NCBI RefSeq assembly: GCF_006538345.1
Contig: NZ_BJKL01000006.1
Coordinates: forward strand, 62,001 to 126,000
Direction: 5' to 3'
From: Alteromonas sp. KUL49
Lineage (GTDB): Bacteria > Pseudomonadota > Gammaproteobacteria > Enterobacterales > Alteromonadaceae
Length of the DNA: 64,000 nt
The notes under the pieces are model-generated. The model worked only from the letters and a program-made list of their open reading frames with translations. It was not told where the DNA came from and made no database searches. The first letter of the stretch is position 1; every line of letters begins with the position of its first letter. The translations under genes and the position numbers were made by a program. Shown one piece after another: positions 1 through 9,600 of the stretch.

Positions 1-448
1 CTACCTTAAGGCTGGCTTCCATTTTGCCACCAATTGAACCGAAAATACTCGACGCTGTGTGAGCCGCCAGTACGAAGTTATTTTTCGGGTGCTTGGTACC
101 AATTCTGAAGTTACCACCGCGTAATTGCTGACGTAATTCAGAACGCGTATTCGATGAGTTCGACGTGGTTATCGCTTTGTTGGGCGCAGTAAATACCATA
201 CCGCCATTGTCGTCCAGATAGAAATAATCAGGATGAGAATAGGTTTGGATTTCTTGCACATCTATTTCGTCGATTTTTCCATCGCCGTTAGCGTCCATGG
301 GTAAGGTAATTTTCCAATGGCTTAAGTCGAATCTATCGGCTGGCACTGGATTCGTAGAGGTAGTATTGGGCGTTGAGCCGCAAGCGGTGACTAACCCCGC
401 AACAGCAAAAGTAGAAAAGATAAGTCTTACACGTTTATTGTTCAGCAT
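1..448 (-). CDS. Polysaccharide lyase family 7 alginate lyase, lipoprotein (N-terminal part)
   Basis: The gene starts at an ATG at 448 and runs leftwards off the window, so only about 149 residues are visible. The N-terminus is a lipoprotein signal with lipobox V-T-A-C (Cys23), implying outer-membrane anchoring. From about residue 40 the sequence reads like the start of a PL7 alginate lyase catalytic domain (FDLSHWKITLP, then a DANGDGKID segment, SHPDYFYL, and the RSELR motif at residues 102-106). In the family RSELR lines the active-site groove; PL7 enzymes cleave alginate by beta-elimination. The C-terminal catalytic Gln, His and Tyr motifs lie outside the window, so activity cannot be judged. 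The gene points away from the window, and any alginate-lyase cluster would lie to the left. The family call is firm; subfamily and endo/exo mode are unknown. Confidence 0.88.
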   Translation of the reverse strand, partial: MLNNKRVRLIFSTFAVAGLVTACGSTPNTTSTNPVPADRFDLSHWKITLPMDANGDGKIDEIDVQEIQTYSHPDYFYLDDNGGMVFTAPNKAITTSNSSNTRSELRQQLRGGNFRIGTKHPKNNFVLAAHTASSIFGSIGGKMEASLKV

Positions 449-709
449 ATTCAACTCTTATTACGTGGTAGTGGTCAACCAAAAAGATAAGGGGGTGTAA
501 AAATGTTAAAACCCCTGCAACTTTTGACATACCAATCAACAATAACACTATTACCAATATAAAATCAATTGCCTGACAATTGGGTAATAATTCGCGAGTT
601 ACACTGCTTCTTTTGAGATGTTCACGTATGGCCTTTAGGTGAATTGAGAGTACTTATTCACATAAAAATTACTTGTATTTAATAACTAGACTCAAATTTC
701 AAAAAGCGG
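449..709. other. Intergenic region upstream of the alginate lyase gene
   Basis: This AT-rich gap of 261 bp separates two minus-strand genes and should hold the alginate lyase promoter. I see no convincing ORF, RNA gene or strong terminator. Two CAATTG hexamers lie close together near 567-583, but I cannot assign them a role. Confidence 0.4.
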
Positions 710-3058
710 TTAGGTTATCCAATTGGATCCATCTATGACTGTCCAACTGTTGTTAGACTTCTCAAAAATTATTGTCCCACCAGCCCAACCTGCAGACCAC
801 TTCACATAAGCCTTGTTCGAACTTTTGTTGACAAAAAGCTCAATGTTAATGGGGTAAAAGACTCCCCATTTATCGCGAACTCTAGAAATTTCTTGGGAAG
901 AGAGAACGATGGTTCTTACCGGTAACTGAAGGTTTGTATAGTTGTTTCTGTTACCCATTAGAAACAAAGTGTACATTTTATCTATTTCAGCTCGGTCTTC
1001 TGGTAAGGGAACCATTTGGTCAGAACGAGAATTTACGATAATTGCCTGTTCTTCAAATCCGACAATATTGTCAAGAACGGTTTCTAGTACAAATGAATAA
1101 TCGTTGGGTTCTGCTGAATATTTGACAAAGGGCAAAGGGTCTTTGCTGTCAATCAATCCGTCTTCATCAGTGTCCTCAGCAAGCGCATTTAACCCCAATT
1201 TTTCCTCTAAAATGTCAGTTAAGCCGTCATTGTCAGAATCTTTGTATATGTCACTTAATTTGTATTCCAGATAAAGAGAACGCTCATCGGTATTAATTCT
1301 CAAACCAACAGGCGGAAACGAAATACTGGTAGGATCGATAGCAGCGTTTTTGACCTCAATGCGAACAAATTCCCCCTCTTTCATACTCAGTTTGGAATCT
1401 CTAACAACTTCGTAAGGTTGATTGGCTTGAATACCTAAATAGAGAGGGTTACTCCACGAAACGCCGTTGTCAGTGGAGTGAATAAGCCAATACCCTCCAC
1501 CTGATACTTCGCCAACAGGATCAACATCATGATTTTGATATATTACAAAAGCTTCTTCACCTTGTTGGTCAACTCTTACGGCAGACCAATCTTGGATTGG
1601 TAGCGATAGATTAGCCGTGCTTTGCAGGTGAGTATTTGGTGAATCGTCACCCGCAGACATCAAATGCTCTTTAAAATATACGTTCCTATTGTGCGTAAAA
1701 AGGCTGACTGGGTTTGCATCATTACTTTGCCCTTCTTCAAAGCCCACTAACTCTTTCGTGTGCCTTAACCAAACCTCTCGCTTATCATCTAGTCTCGTTA
1801 CAAATTCACGGTAATTTTCATAGCTCATATGCTCGCTCAATACGTCATTCCACACTGATTGATAAGTACCAGCCACAGCGGAGTTCAAGCTAATAGAATT
1901 AGCCAAGCTGTTTCCAATGTGAGTGTATCCATTGCCGATCGCTATTTTTGCTCCCAACATTCGAAAACCCGGTGCTTCGCCCTTCAATTTCCAGTATGCA
2001 CCTTCATTTTCATCGTAAAAAGAGGAGGTGGAAGAACCTATGAAGTAGTCGTACAAATCCACATTGCTCGAATAATTCTCTATCAGTGTATTGAGTAATT
2101 CGCTCGTATGTAGGCTTTCAACGAAGTGCGAGTTTTTGAATGCTTCTGCTCCGTCTTTATTCCCTTTAGTTAAAAACTCGGCAAGAGTTTCATAGTAGAA
2201 ATGAAAATATGCTCCATCAAGTGGATAGGAATATCCACTCAGTTCAATCGCCTCATTAAACTTCACACCCCTAATTAACTTATTGCGTATTGAGTCAGGC
2301 AGTGATTGAAGAACGCTTTCATACTCAGGCACGTACCCAAGTTTATACAGTGAATCTAGATACAAGCCCGTTAGATAAAGTCGTGTATTCTCATCAGTGG
2401 TAACTAAATCGCTTTCAAATAGTCGCTTAGAAAGCAATAATTTATGAGTGTCGCCCAATTGAGTTTCGTTAATTACGAACAAATCGATAGCCGCAGTATT
2501 ATCAAAGTTAGTGTAAATCCAAGAAACAGCCTCCGGGCATCGACTTAAGCCACCGTCTTCTATAATCAATCTAAAACCGTCACCCCTTTTCGACAATCTA
2601 TCTAACTGGTCTGGAACCAAACAACCCGCTGTGTCTAACCAAGTGTCTATTACAGTCTTAGTAAAATATTGCGAAGCGCTTCTATTGGAAAATAAATCAA
2701 GCGATGATTGGAGTAAGGCGTCAGTTTGTTGTTGCCAACCCTCTTCATCTGAATATGGCAATGCATCGATTTCCGATTTCTGAAGTATAAAATCGATAAG
2801 GGAGGTAATTTCAGAGTCTGGGATTTTTGAAATATCCCTTAACGCCTTTATGATTTCATCTTGAGATTTCTCGCTCGAAACAGCCAAATAAAGATAGTCT
2901 TCGAATTCATCTGGCGTAGTCATAAATCGCGCGCTGCTTTCTTTTACAAACGTATTGTACCTTGGCTCAACTAGGTCAGTTTCTTTCTTGGCTTTGTCAT
3001 TGGACGTGCATGCAAAAAGGGTTGCTGCGACAAAACAAAGGGATAGTATTTTTTTCAA
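710..3058 (-). CDS. Large lipoprotein with TSP3-like calcium-binding segment, function unknown
   Basis: I do not recognise this 782-residue protein. I chose the TTG at 3058 as start because it has an AAGGA Shine-Dalgarno seven bases upstream and gives a classic lipoprotein signal (MKKILSLCF..., lipobox L-F-A-C, Cys17). The longer in-frame ATG at 3112 would put 18 charged residues before the signal. Around residues 605-640 are two aspartate-rich repeats (DSDNDGLTD and DTDEDGLID), resembling thrombospondin type 3 calcium-binding repeats common in secreted marine bacterial proteins. The rest is mostly helical-looking N-terminally, then a beta-rich segment with SADNG/SNPLYLG-like motifs. It is probably attached to the outer membrane. 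The gene stands alone, downstream of a broken hydrolase cluster on the same strand. No enzymatic motif was found. Confidence 0.6.
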   Translation of the reverse strand: MKKILSLCFVAATLFACTSNDKAKKETDLVEPRYNTFVKESSARFMTTPDEFEDYLYLAVSSEKSQDEIIKALRDISKIPDSEITSLIDFILQKSEIDALPYSDEEGWQQQTDALLQSSLDLFSNRSASQYFTKTVIDTWLDTAGCLVPDQLDRLSKRGDGFRLIIEDGGLSRCPEAVSWIYTNFDNTAAIDLFVINETQLGDTHKLLLSKRLFESDLVTTDENTRLYLTGLYLDSLYKLGYVPEYESVLQSLPDSIRNKLIRGVKFNEAIELSGYSYPLDGAYFHFYYETLAEFLTKGNKDGAEAFKNSHFVESLHTSELLNTLIENYSSNVDLYDYFIGSSTSSFYDENEGAYWKLKGEAPGFRMLGAKIAIGNGYTHIGNSLANSISLNSAVAGTYQSVWNDVLSEHMSYENYREFVTRLDDKREVWLRHTKELVGFEEGQSNDANPVSLFTHNRNVYFKEHLMSAGDDSPNTHLQSTANLSLPIQDWSAVRVDQQGEEAFVIYQNHDVDPVGEVSGGGYWLIHSTDNGVSWSNPLYLGIQANQPYEVVRDSKLSMKEGEFVRIEVKNAAIDPTSISFPPVGLRINTDERSLYLEYKLSDIYKDSDNDGLTDILEEKLGLNALAEDTDEDGLIDSKDPLPFVKYSAEPNDYSFVLETVLDNIVGFEEQAIIVNSRSDQMVPLPEDRAEIDKMYTLFLMGNRNNYTNLQLPVRTIVLSSQEISRVRDKWGVFYPINIELFVNKSSNKAYVKWSAGWAGGTIIFEKSNNSWTVIDGSNWIT

Positions 3059-3218
3059 CTCAATATCCTTTTGAAGCTTTAAGTATTGCTTTGTTTTATC
3101 TGACCATATCATTTACATAAGCAAATCCTCAAAGTGTTTTCTAACTTCGACTATAAGTTTAAACCTTAGATAAAATGTGAAGATAATTGCTATTTAGACT
3201 CTCAAAGTCATGAATGTA

Positions 3219-4244
3219 CTAGTGAGCGTAGGTATGAATAACGTCTAAAATGGCATCTTTCAACAAATACAGGGTTTGCTTGTTACCATCGTTAGACATA
3301 AGCACCATGCTAATTCCGGTCTCAATATCAGAGTACTTCAAAACATGGTGCGAAGGGTTACTGCCGTCGTGATGAATTGCAGTTACGGCACCTGCAATCA
3401 CTGTATATCGTCCAAAGTCATATTCCATATGGTGTTGCTTGCCCGATAAGGGATGCTGTTTAACCAACTTAATTAACCTAGTTCCATTGAGTAATGTGCC
3501 ATCCAACAATGCCGTTTCCCATCGCAAAAGATCTTGAGGTGTTGTGTATAGCGTTACGCCATTAATCGCTGTGGGATAATCACCTTATACAATCCCCTCT
3601 CTTGTGTTGACCTGTGTGAGTTGAACTGTGTTTGTCATTCCCAAGGGCTTAAAAAATGTTTCTTCGAGGTACTTGGTAAATGTTTTTCCGGTAACCCGCT
3701 CCACGATAAGTGCTCTTACTACAACATTAATATTGCCGTACAGGTAACCACTACCAGGAGCAAAGGCTAATTCCGGTATCTGAGTCATTTGATCAATAAC
3801 TTCTTCAGTTTGAATATTCTCGTACCACCGTATTTTTGGTAGTCCAGACGTATGGTTGAGAACATGCTCAACATTTATGTCCTCTGCCCATTGAGGGAGC
3901 CAATCGAGATATTTGAGAATACTGTCGTCAAGAGACAGTTTTTGCTCCTCCACCAACTTCAAAATGGCAACTGTTGTGAACTCCTTACCTACCGAACCAC
4001 TACTGAACCTGTGTGTCGGCGTAATTGGCTGACTATCTTGTGTGCTCCCCCCACTGAAATTTGCAACAGGGCCGCGATTTACCATTACAGCAATAGAGCC
4101 ATTAAATCCTTGTTTCGTTGCGTAGTCCTTTGTAGTTTGGCGAATAGCACCATGCCAACTCTGACCGATATCCGTTGCTAGGGCGCTACTGCTAAACAAC
4201 ACGACGACACTAAAAGTGAATACCAAAATTGCGGACATTCTCAT
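3219..4244 (-). pseudogene. Secreted class C beta-lactamase-fold serine hydrolase, interrupted by an in-frame stop
   Basis: Two minus-strand pieces (4244-3585 and 3584-3219) lie in the same frame and are separated only by one TAA at 3585-3587. Read through, they give about 341 residues, normal for a class C beta-lactamase/penicillin-binding-protein-fold hydrolase. The N-terminus is a Sec signal (MRMSAILVFTF...ALA). Catalytic motifs are present before the stop: S84-V-G-K87 (SxxK) and Y169-G-N171 (YxN). The third motif, HHDG, lies after the stop, so the truncated product should be inactive. The start abuts the stop of the upstream small membrane gene and has a strong GGAGGAAA site. The cause may be a real nonsense mutation, a sequencing error or suppression. 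Family members act on peptides, esters or beta-lactams, and the substrate here is unknown. Confidence 0.75.
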
Positions 4245-4523
4245 TTAGTTTTCCTCCTTATTGGTAAGCGACGCCTGAAGCAGAAATTCGAGTCTGTGCT
4301 TGAGTGGTCGCAACCATAATTCAGCGAATAGAATGGCGTAGACGAGAGGCCTAATGGCATAGGTTACATAATTTACCGTGTACTCAGCTTGAACATTTGA
4401 ATGAACCACAATAGTGAGTCCACATACGAGTGAACTCGCGATACCAATAATGTAGGCGTATTCGAGTAGTGACTGACACTGTCGTATTTTAGTGTTTGGC
4501 GCAGACAAATTGACTGGCGGCAC
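4245..4523 (-). CDS. Small membrane protein of unknown function
   Basis: This 92-residue ORF starts with a GTG at 4523 that overlaps the TAG stop of the upstream HTH-membrane gene by one base, and ends directly before the hydrolase start. That layout supports translational coupling in a three-gene operon. Two hydrophobic segments are visible, roughly residues 20-42 (YAYIIGIASSLVCGLTIVV) and 52-75 (YVTYAIRPLVYAILFAELWL). No known domain was recognised. Similarity in size and topology to the C-terminal membrane half of the neighbouring HTH protein suggests that the two may interact. That is inference. Confidence 0.5.
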   Translation of the reverse strand: MPPVNLSAPNTKIRQCQSLLEYAYIIGIASSLVCGLTIVVHSNVQAEYTVNYVTYAIRPLVYAILFAELWLRPLKHRLEFLLQASLTNKEEN

Positions 4524-4950
4524 TAGGATCCAGTAGGTCGCTTTGAAAAAAGCAATGTATTTCTAGCCCCATATGAGACAAGTGAAAATACCATAAGCAA
4601 CCCAAATACCATGACTGCTGAAATACGCTCCCAACTGGGGTATTTCGCAGTAAGGTCAATGATTAAATAGGCGCATATCGCTAATACACACATTCCCAAC
4701 AAACCAGACCAATTAGGTGCTATTGATTCGGACTGACTAGCGTTATTAGCAACATGCTGGCTTATTTCTAAATCTTTGGGACTCAATTCGAACACTGATG
4801 CCAGCGCCAAAGCAGACTCCAAAGAACAACTTCCTCTTTTTCAATCCGCTGAATGGTACGTTCACTCAATCCAGATATCGTGGCTAACCTACTCTGAGAC
4901 CAACCTCGTTCCTTCCGTAAAACAACGAGTTTTTCTTTATCTAATTCCAT
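4523..4950 (-). pseudogene. XRE-family HTH regulator fused to a membrane domain, frameshifted
   Basis: From an ATG at 4950 the minus strand encodes an XRE-type helix-turn-helix (LRKERGWSQSRLATISGLSERTIQRIEKE), then the frame breaks near 4831-4836. The correct continuation (SCSLESALALASVFELS) lies in the next frame and reaches the stop at 4523. Adding one G to the GAGGAAG stretch restores an intact protein of about 142 residues with an N-terminal HTH and two predicted transmembrane helices (about NWSGLLGMCVLAICAYLII and AVMVFGLLMVFSLVSYGA). HTH-plus-membrane proteins of this kind are usually local autoregulators. It lies first in the operon with the small membrane protein and the secreted hydrolase, so it could regulate that hydrolase. 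A sequencing deletion is a plausible alternative to true inactivation. Confidence 0.65.
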
Positions 4951-5108
4951 CTACCAACCTAGCGACAACTAAACAACTACTGCGTTTGTCTACTATGCCA
5001 TTGAATAGCAAGAACGCCACGACATACACCCGACAATCCCACGTAAAGTGCATGCCAGAAGCAAAATATGTATGGAATTTAACTTCTACTACCGTCATCT
5101 AGTTGCTA

Positions 5109-5135
5109 GCTTTTATTCTCTAATAGAGTAAAAGC
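5109..5135. repeat. Imperfect hairpin in the divergent intergenic region
   Basis: GCTTTTA and TAAAAGC arms flank an inner CTCT-AAT-AGAG stem with a two-base bulge. The structure sits between the divergent HTH regulator (start 4950) and the secreted-protein gene (start 5216). It could be an operator or a 5' UTR hairpin. It has no terminator-like T tract. Confidence 0.35.
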
Positions 5136-5215
5136 AACGCAATTTGAGTAGGCGATTAGAGAGGGAAAATTGCTTTTCAATATTGTCTTTTCAACAAAAC
5201 ACATTTGGAAACTAC

Positions 5216-6253
5216 ATGGATAGTAAAATAATCAGGACGATTGCTTTCACGTCGCTTTTGTTTTGTACGGGCGCCTTATCACAAACGGCGAGAGTATGTG
5301 AAAAATGCAGCGCAGAAGAGGCTGCCATATCATATGCAAAGTCCCTAGCTCCACGTTTAACGTGTTCACTAGCACTCAATGGTGAGACTGAATGCTACTC
5401 ACCCCAAAAGACCGTCACCTTTGTTGATGCTAATTCTGGGCAGTCATACAAATATGAGGTGTTTAGAGACAGTGCTCCCCCGTACGCAGTTCACGTTAAA
5501 AGAGTTCCACTGTCCCGTGAAAGCGAAGCGTCATTTAAAACACTCATGCAATTTATCGTTGATGCGAACGCAGCTATATCCAACGCTTCTACTCGTTTTG
5601 ATGCGCTTGTTAACAGTGCATCAGATGAGTTCCAGCAGGTAAGTGCTATCGGCGAGTCTCAACCAGCAACTGAATGCCCATCAAGCAGTGCACTGAGCAC
5701 ACTAGTTAATCCCAATACTCTAGATACTATTCAAAGCAGAGCGGCTATTGAAATTGGTGCTAAGCTCGAAAACATAGACGATTACAGCCAGTTGAATTTT
5801 GCAAAAGTTGGCCACCAATGGAGTATTGACTTTAACGGTTTGAACAGCACTATCGTGACGGAGGGCCACCACAGAAACAAGCTCTTTATTGTCACATTTG
5901 GCCAGTCAGAACGACAAAGCGATAGAAAAGACTTTTTCGCGTACAGCGTTGATATTATTGGCTTTGACAGCCAACACATACCCATAGTGGATTTGACTCT
6001 TTCAGATGCCTCTCGCGTTGCTGGGTACTCTTTGGGAGCACTCAAAGGAGCCAACGGCCCATTAGAAATCATCGACGAGTGCATATTGACCCAGTTCGCT
6101 AACGCGGTTGAACAGGGCGTTTTGGTTTCACTAGCTAGCTCTAATGCTTCAAGCCCAGAGTTTCAAGCAAGATGCACTACCAGTGAGCTAGCGTACTGGG
6201 GTAACGAAATACGTCAAAACAATCAGGCTTTTTTGTTTAGAGTGTGTGATTAG
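5216..6253 (+). CDS. Secreted cysteine-containing protein of unknown function
   Basis: I do not recognise this 345-residue protein. The start at 5216 is chosen because it begins a clean Sec signal peptide (MDSKIIRTIAFTSLLFCTGALSQ); an upstream in-frame start would bury it. The mature N-terminus has closely spaced cysteines (VCEKCSAEEAA, then LTCSLALNGETECYS), and more cysteines near residues 150, 285, 320 and at the C-terminus (RVCD). This suggests a disulphide-stabilised periplasmic or extracellular protein. No catalytic motif or repeat was seen. It converges with a small secreted-protein gene on the other strand, 26 bp away. Its location between a decayed operon and the Rhs gene marks it as accessory. 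Confidence 0.55.
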   Translation: MDSKIIRTIAFTSLLFCTGALSQTARVCEKCSAEEAAISYAKSLAPRLTCSLALNGETECYSPQKTVTFVDANSGQSYKYEVFRDSAPPYAVHVKRVPLSRESEASFKTLMQFIVDANAAISNASTRFDALVNSASDEFQQVSAIGESQPATECPSSSALSTLVNPNTLDTIQSRAAIEIGAKLENIDDYSQLNFAKVGHQWSIDFNGLNSTIVTEGHHRNKLFIVTFGQSERQSDRKDFFAYSVDIIGFDSQHIPIVDLTLSDASRVAGYSLGALKGANGPLEIIDECILTQFANAVEQGVLVSLASSNASSPEFQARCTTSELAYWGNEIRQNNQAFLFRVCD

Positions 6254-6279
6254 AAACAACTAGTGCTAAGAAACACTTT

Positions 6280-6546
6280 TTACTGGGAAAGCCACTGAAC
6301 GATAATATTTTGGATCGCAGGATAACTTGCAGACGAAACTTTCTTAAGGTTGTCGAGTTCCGTTGTACAAAACTCGGAATAATTTGATGACGTAACTTCT
6401 TGCTCTCCACTTTCTTGAATAACTTTAATACACGACTTAAAAGACTCAAAAGCTTCATAGACTGGATCCTCTTGAGCCGTTACTGACAAAGGCGAAGCAG
6501 AGATTGAACAAACCAATAGTGGAGCAAAAAGTTGACGTAAGTGCAT
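6280..6546 (-). CDS. Small secreted protein of unknown function
   Basis: This 88-residue ORF has an N-terminal Sec signal (MHLRQLFAPLLVCSISASPLSVTAQ) and a mature part of about 63 residues with two cysteines (FKSCIKV and SEFCTTE) that could form one disulphide. The remainder looks helical. It is divergent from the Rhs gene (start 6642, 95 bp apart) and convergent with the 345-residue secreted protein. No family was recognised. A signal peptide followed by a short acidic helical domain supports a real gene, but an accessory effector-chaperone or immunity role would be speculation. Confidence 0.5.
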   Translation of the reverse strand: MHLRQLFAPLLVCSISASPLSVTAQEDPVYEAFESFKSCIKVIQESGEQEVTSSNYSEFCTTELDNLKKVSSASYPAIQNIIVQWLSQ

Positions 6547-6641
6547 GATAACATTCCTTGTTTTTCTTTAAACATAGTTGACTTGTAGGGAGCAGCTCTA
6601 TAATTTAATGACCAAAATAAGAACTGTCAATGGAGTGACGT

Positions 6642-9600
6642 ATGATGTATCGCGTATTTTTGCTAGCTATTATTTGCCTATTCAGTCAAACATCGCAAGC
6701 GGCCTACTTTGTAAATTTACCTGCCTCACCAAACTCAACTGGTAACTTCACACTCAGCTGGAATGCAGAGTTAACTGATGCTGGCGGGTATTATCTGTAC
6801 CAAACAGTTTCAGGCACAACTACCACTATTTACAGTGGCTCGGCTAGAACTAAAACTCTGTCTGGGCTATCTAGTGGAACATACACCTATGAACTAAGAG
6901 GTTTAACTACATCGTGGATAGGAGGCGAGCCAGTTATCAGAAATGTCTCAATGGATACCTATTCCATCGTTGTCAATTCTGTATCTGTTCCGCCCAAAAT
7001 GAGTACTCCATCAGTACCATCTTCTTCTGATTGGTCCATACCTGTTAGCTGGTCACAAAGCTCGGGTTCACAAGTTACTCAATATCAACTCGATGTGAAA
7101 AAAGATAACGGCTCTTACTCTACAGCGTATAGCGGCTCGTCAAGAAGTTACACCTATAACGCGTCATCAAACGGTACATACACGTTCAGAGTACGCGCAA
7201 GAAATAGTGCTGGTTGGGGGGCGTACAGTAACACTGCATCATCTTCAGTTACTAGTTCAAACACTGGCGCAGGCATAGACAGCATTCCTGATCAAGTCGT
7301 CACCTCGCTCAATGGAGCAAACCTTAACAGTGACCTAGTAGGAGAAATTCAAGCAACGAGTAGCGTTGATGGTGGAGCATTCAAATATTCAGTACCAATT
7401 ACACTACCGCCTGGTCGAAAAGGAATGAGCCCTTCAGTATCGCTTAACTACTCAAGTCAGAATGGTGCAGGTGTTGCTGGATTTGGGTGGAGTCTCGCAG
7501 GAAGTGGCGCGATTCATCGTTGTGCAGATATCTATGACCTAGAATCAAGTGCAGTCTCGGTTCAATACAACCTATACGACAAGTTATGTATCAATGGCGA
7601 GCGTTTGCTTGCAACGAGTGGTACCTATGGTTATTCGGGTACAAAGTATCAAACAGAACGAAATCCGTCGTTTACGGTTGAACAAGTTGGCGGTCACTTG
7701 AACTCCGACAGTGTCTCCTTTGTTGTTCACTACACCAATGGCAATTCAGCCGAATACGGTTCAGATGCAAATTCTAGAAAAAAACGCAGCGGTCACGGCG
7801 TATCAGAAAGCTGGATGTTGCATATTCTAGAGGACACATTCGGCAATCAGGTAGAATATGAATACACATTAACAACTGGGAACAGTTACCTTAAAAATAT
7901 TTATTACACTGGGCTCAACGGCCAGAGAGGTAACCGTGTTGTTTCCTTTGTATATACCAGTATTCCTACATCTTATAGTTATTCATACGGCGGAAAGTCT
8001 GCTTCAAACAAACTTCTTCAACGTATTGACGTCAAAATTAATAATGTCACCGTGGCAAATTGGCGACTAGGTCACACAACGGCGGTCAATGACGACATCC
8101 ATGACGTAAAACTGTTGGAAGAGTTAAAATACTGTGAGGGTTCTAGCAGTACCGAATGTGTTGCAACGGACTTTGACTGGTATGAAATGGATTATGATTA
8201 CTCAGCCACCAGCAATCACCCACTGGCCAGTGTTACCGACCAATTCAATGTTGGACAGACAGTCTATCGTGAGGGAGATTTTGATAACGACGGAGTACAG
8301 GACTTACACGGTGCTGAGCGTATTTACCTCTCATCTGGCGGAACGCTAAATTACAGTAGCCTACCGGGCTTTTCTACCAATTATGGTGATAGTGACGAAG
8401 ATACGCCATTTGCGCAGCAGTCAGATGGTTATAGATATACCTCTGTGCAAGGGGTAATGGACTATGATGGTGATGGAAACAGTGATTTAATTTATAAAGA
8501 TTCGAGCAGTAAAATCAGAATTGCTCTGATGAACAAAGGTGTTATCAAAGGAACTGTTAATACCAATATCAGTGCCGCCTGTAGTTTGAGCTATGTGAAT
8601 GTTCGCACCACCCCATTCTGCAACAACTTCATTCTAGATTTTGACGGTGACGGCTGGAAAGACTTACTAGTAGCGACAAAAGCAGTTTCCGCAAATGTCT
8701 ACGACAGCACAATTACCTATAAGGCCTATAGAAATAAAGGCAATAGCACAGGGTTCAACTACGCGGGTGAGTTTCAATTGGACCTTCGCTGGGCATTAAC
8801 ACCGCTTGACGTAAACGGTGATGGTCTTCTTGATTTAGCGGCATCATCTTTTGGTAAAGCACCATATTGGTACCAGACAAGCTACAACAGAAGTACTGGT
8901 CGAGTGAGCTTTACTCACAAAAACCACACATTGAACGTTAACTACAATGAAGCGCTTCGCAATAAACCCGGTCGCTGGGTTGATTTTAATGGTGATGGCC
9001 TTCCAGACATACTAACGCTGCATTTAAAAAACTCCTTCGACGCAACATATACTTACTCAGTAGTCATAAATAAAGGCAACGGAAAGTTCGAGTCTCCAGT
9101 ATCTACTGGTAAACAAGAATTAGCACATGTATCCAGTATCCACGGGGGTATTGTTGATGAGAATGCAGTTGAGGGTCAGGTTTATACCAGCTTTATTAAA
9201 GTATTCGACTTTAATGGCGATGGGCGACAAGATTTACTGATACCAACGCAGAAAACAGCTAACCGATATTTATGTTGGGACCAAGATTCAAATCAAGCTT
9301 GTGATGCTATTGATGGCGCAGAGTTTCCTCGTTTTCATATTTATGACGTTTTTGAATGGGACGTATGGATCACACAGGAAAATGGCACATCTTTCGTTCA
9401 ACACGAATTAGGTTCAGGTATTACGGGTGCACTGGCCACCATGTCCGTAGTTGATGTTAATGGAGATGGTCGAGATGATTTTGTTAGTGGTATTGGATTT
9501 GAGTCTGACGCCACTCACAGAAGATGGCGCTATGGGAATCCGTTTTTTGGTAACTACCCTCGTGGATACGTTATTTCACAAAGAGATAGCACTGACAACT

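Noticed and set aside
297..500. A plus-strand ORF of 67 codons near the left edge
   Set aside because: It lies antisense to the clear PL7 alginate lyase coding sequence and has no family signature.
4776..5102. A plus-strand ORF of 108 codons
   Set aside because: It is antisense to the HTH regulator N-terminus and has no domain or plausible ribosome binding site.
8460..9500. Internal tandem DNA repeats or a CRISPR-like array within the Rhs gene
   Set aside because: The recurring DxDGDG segments are protein-level FG-GAP repeats with divergent DNA and irregular spacing.
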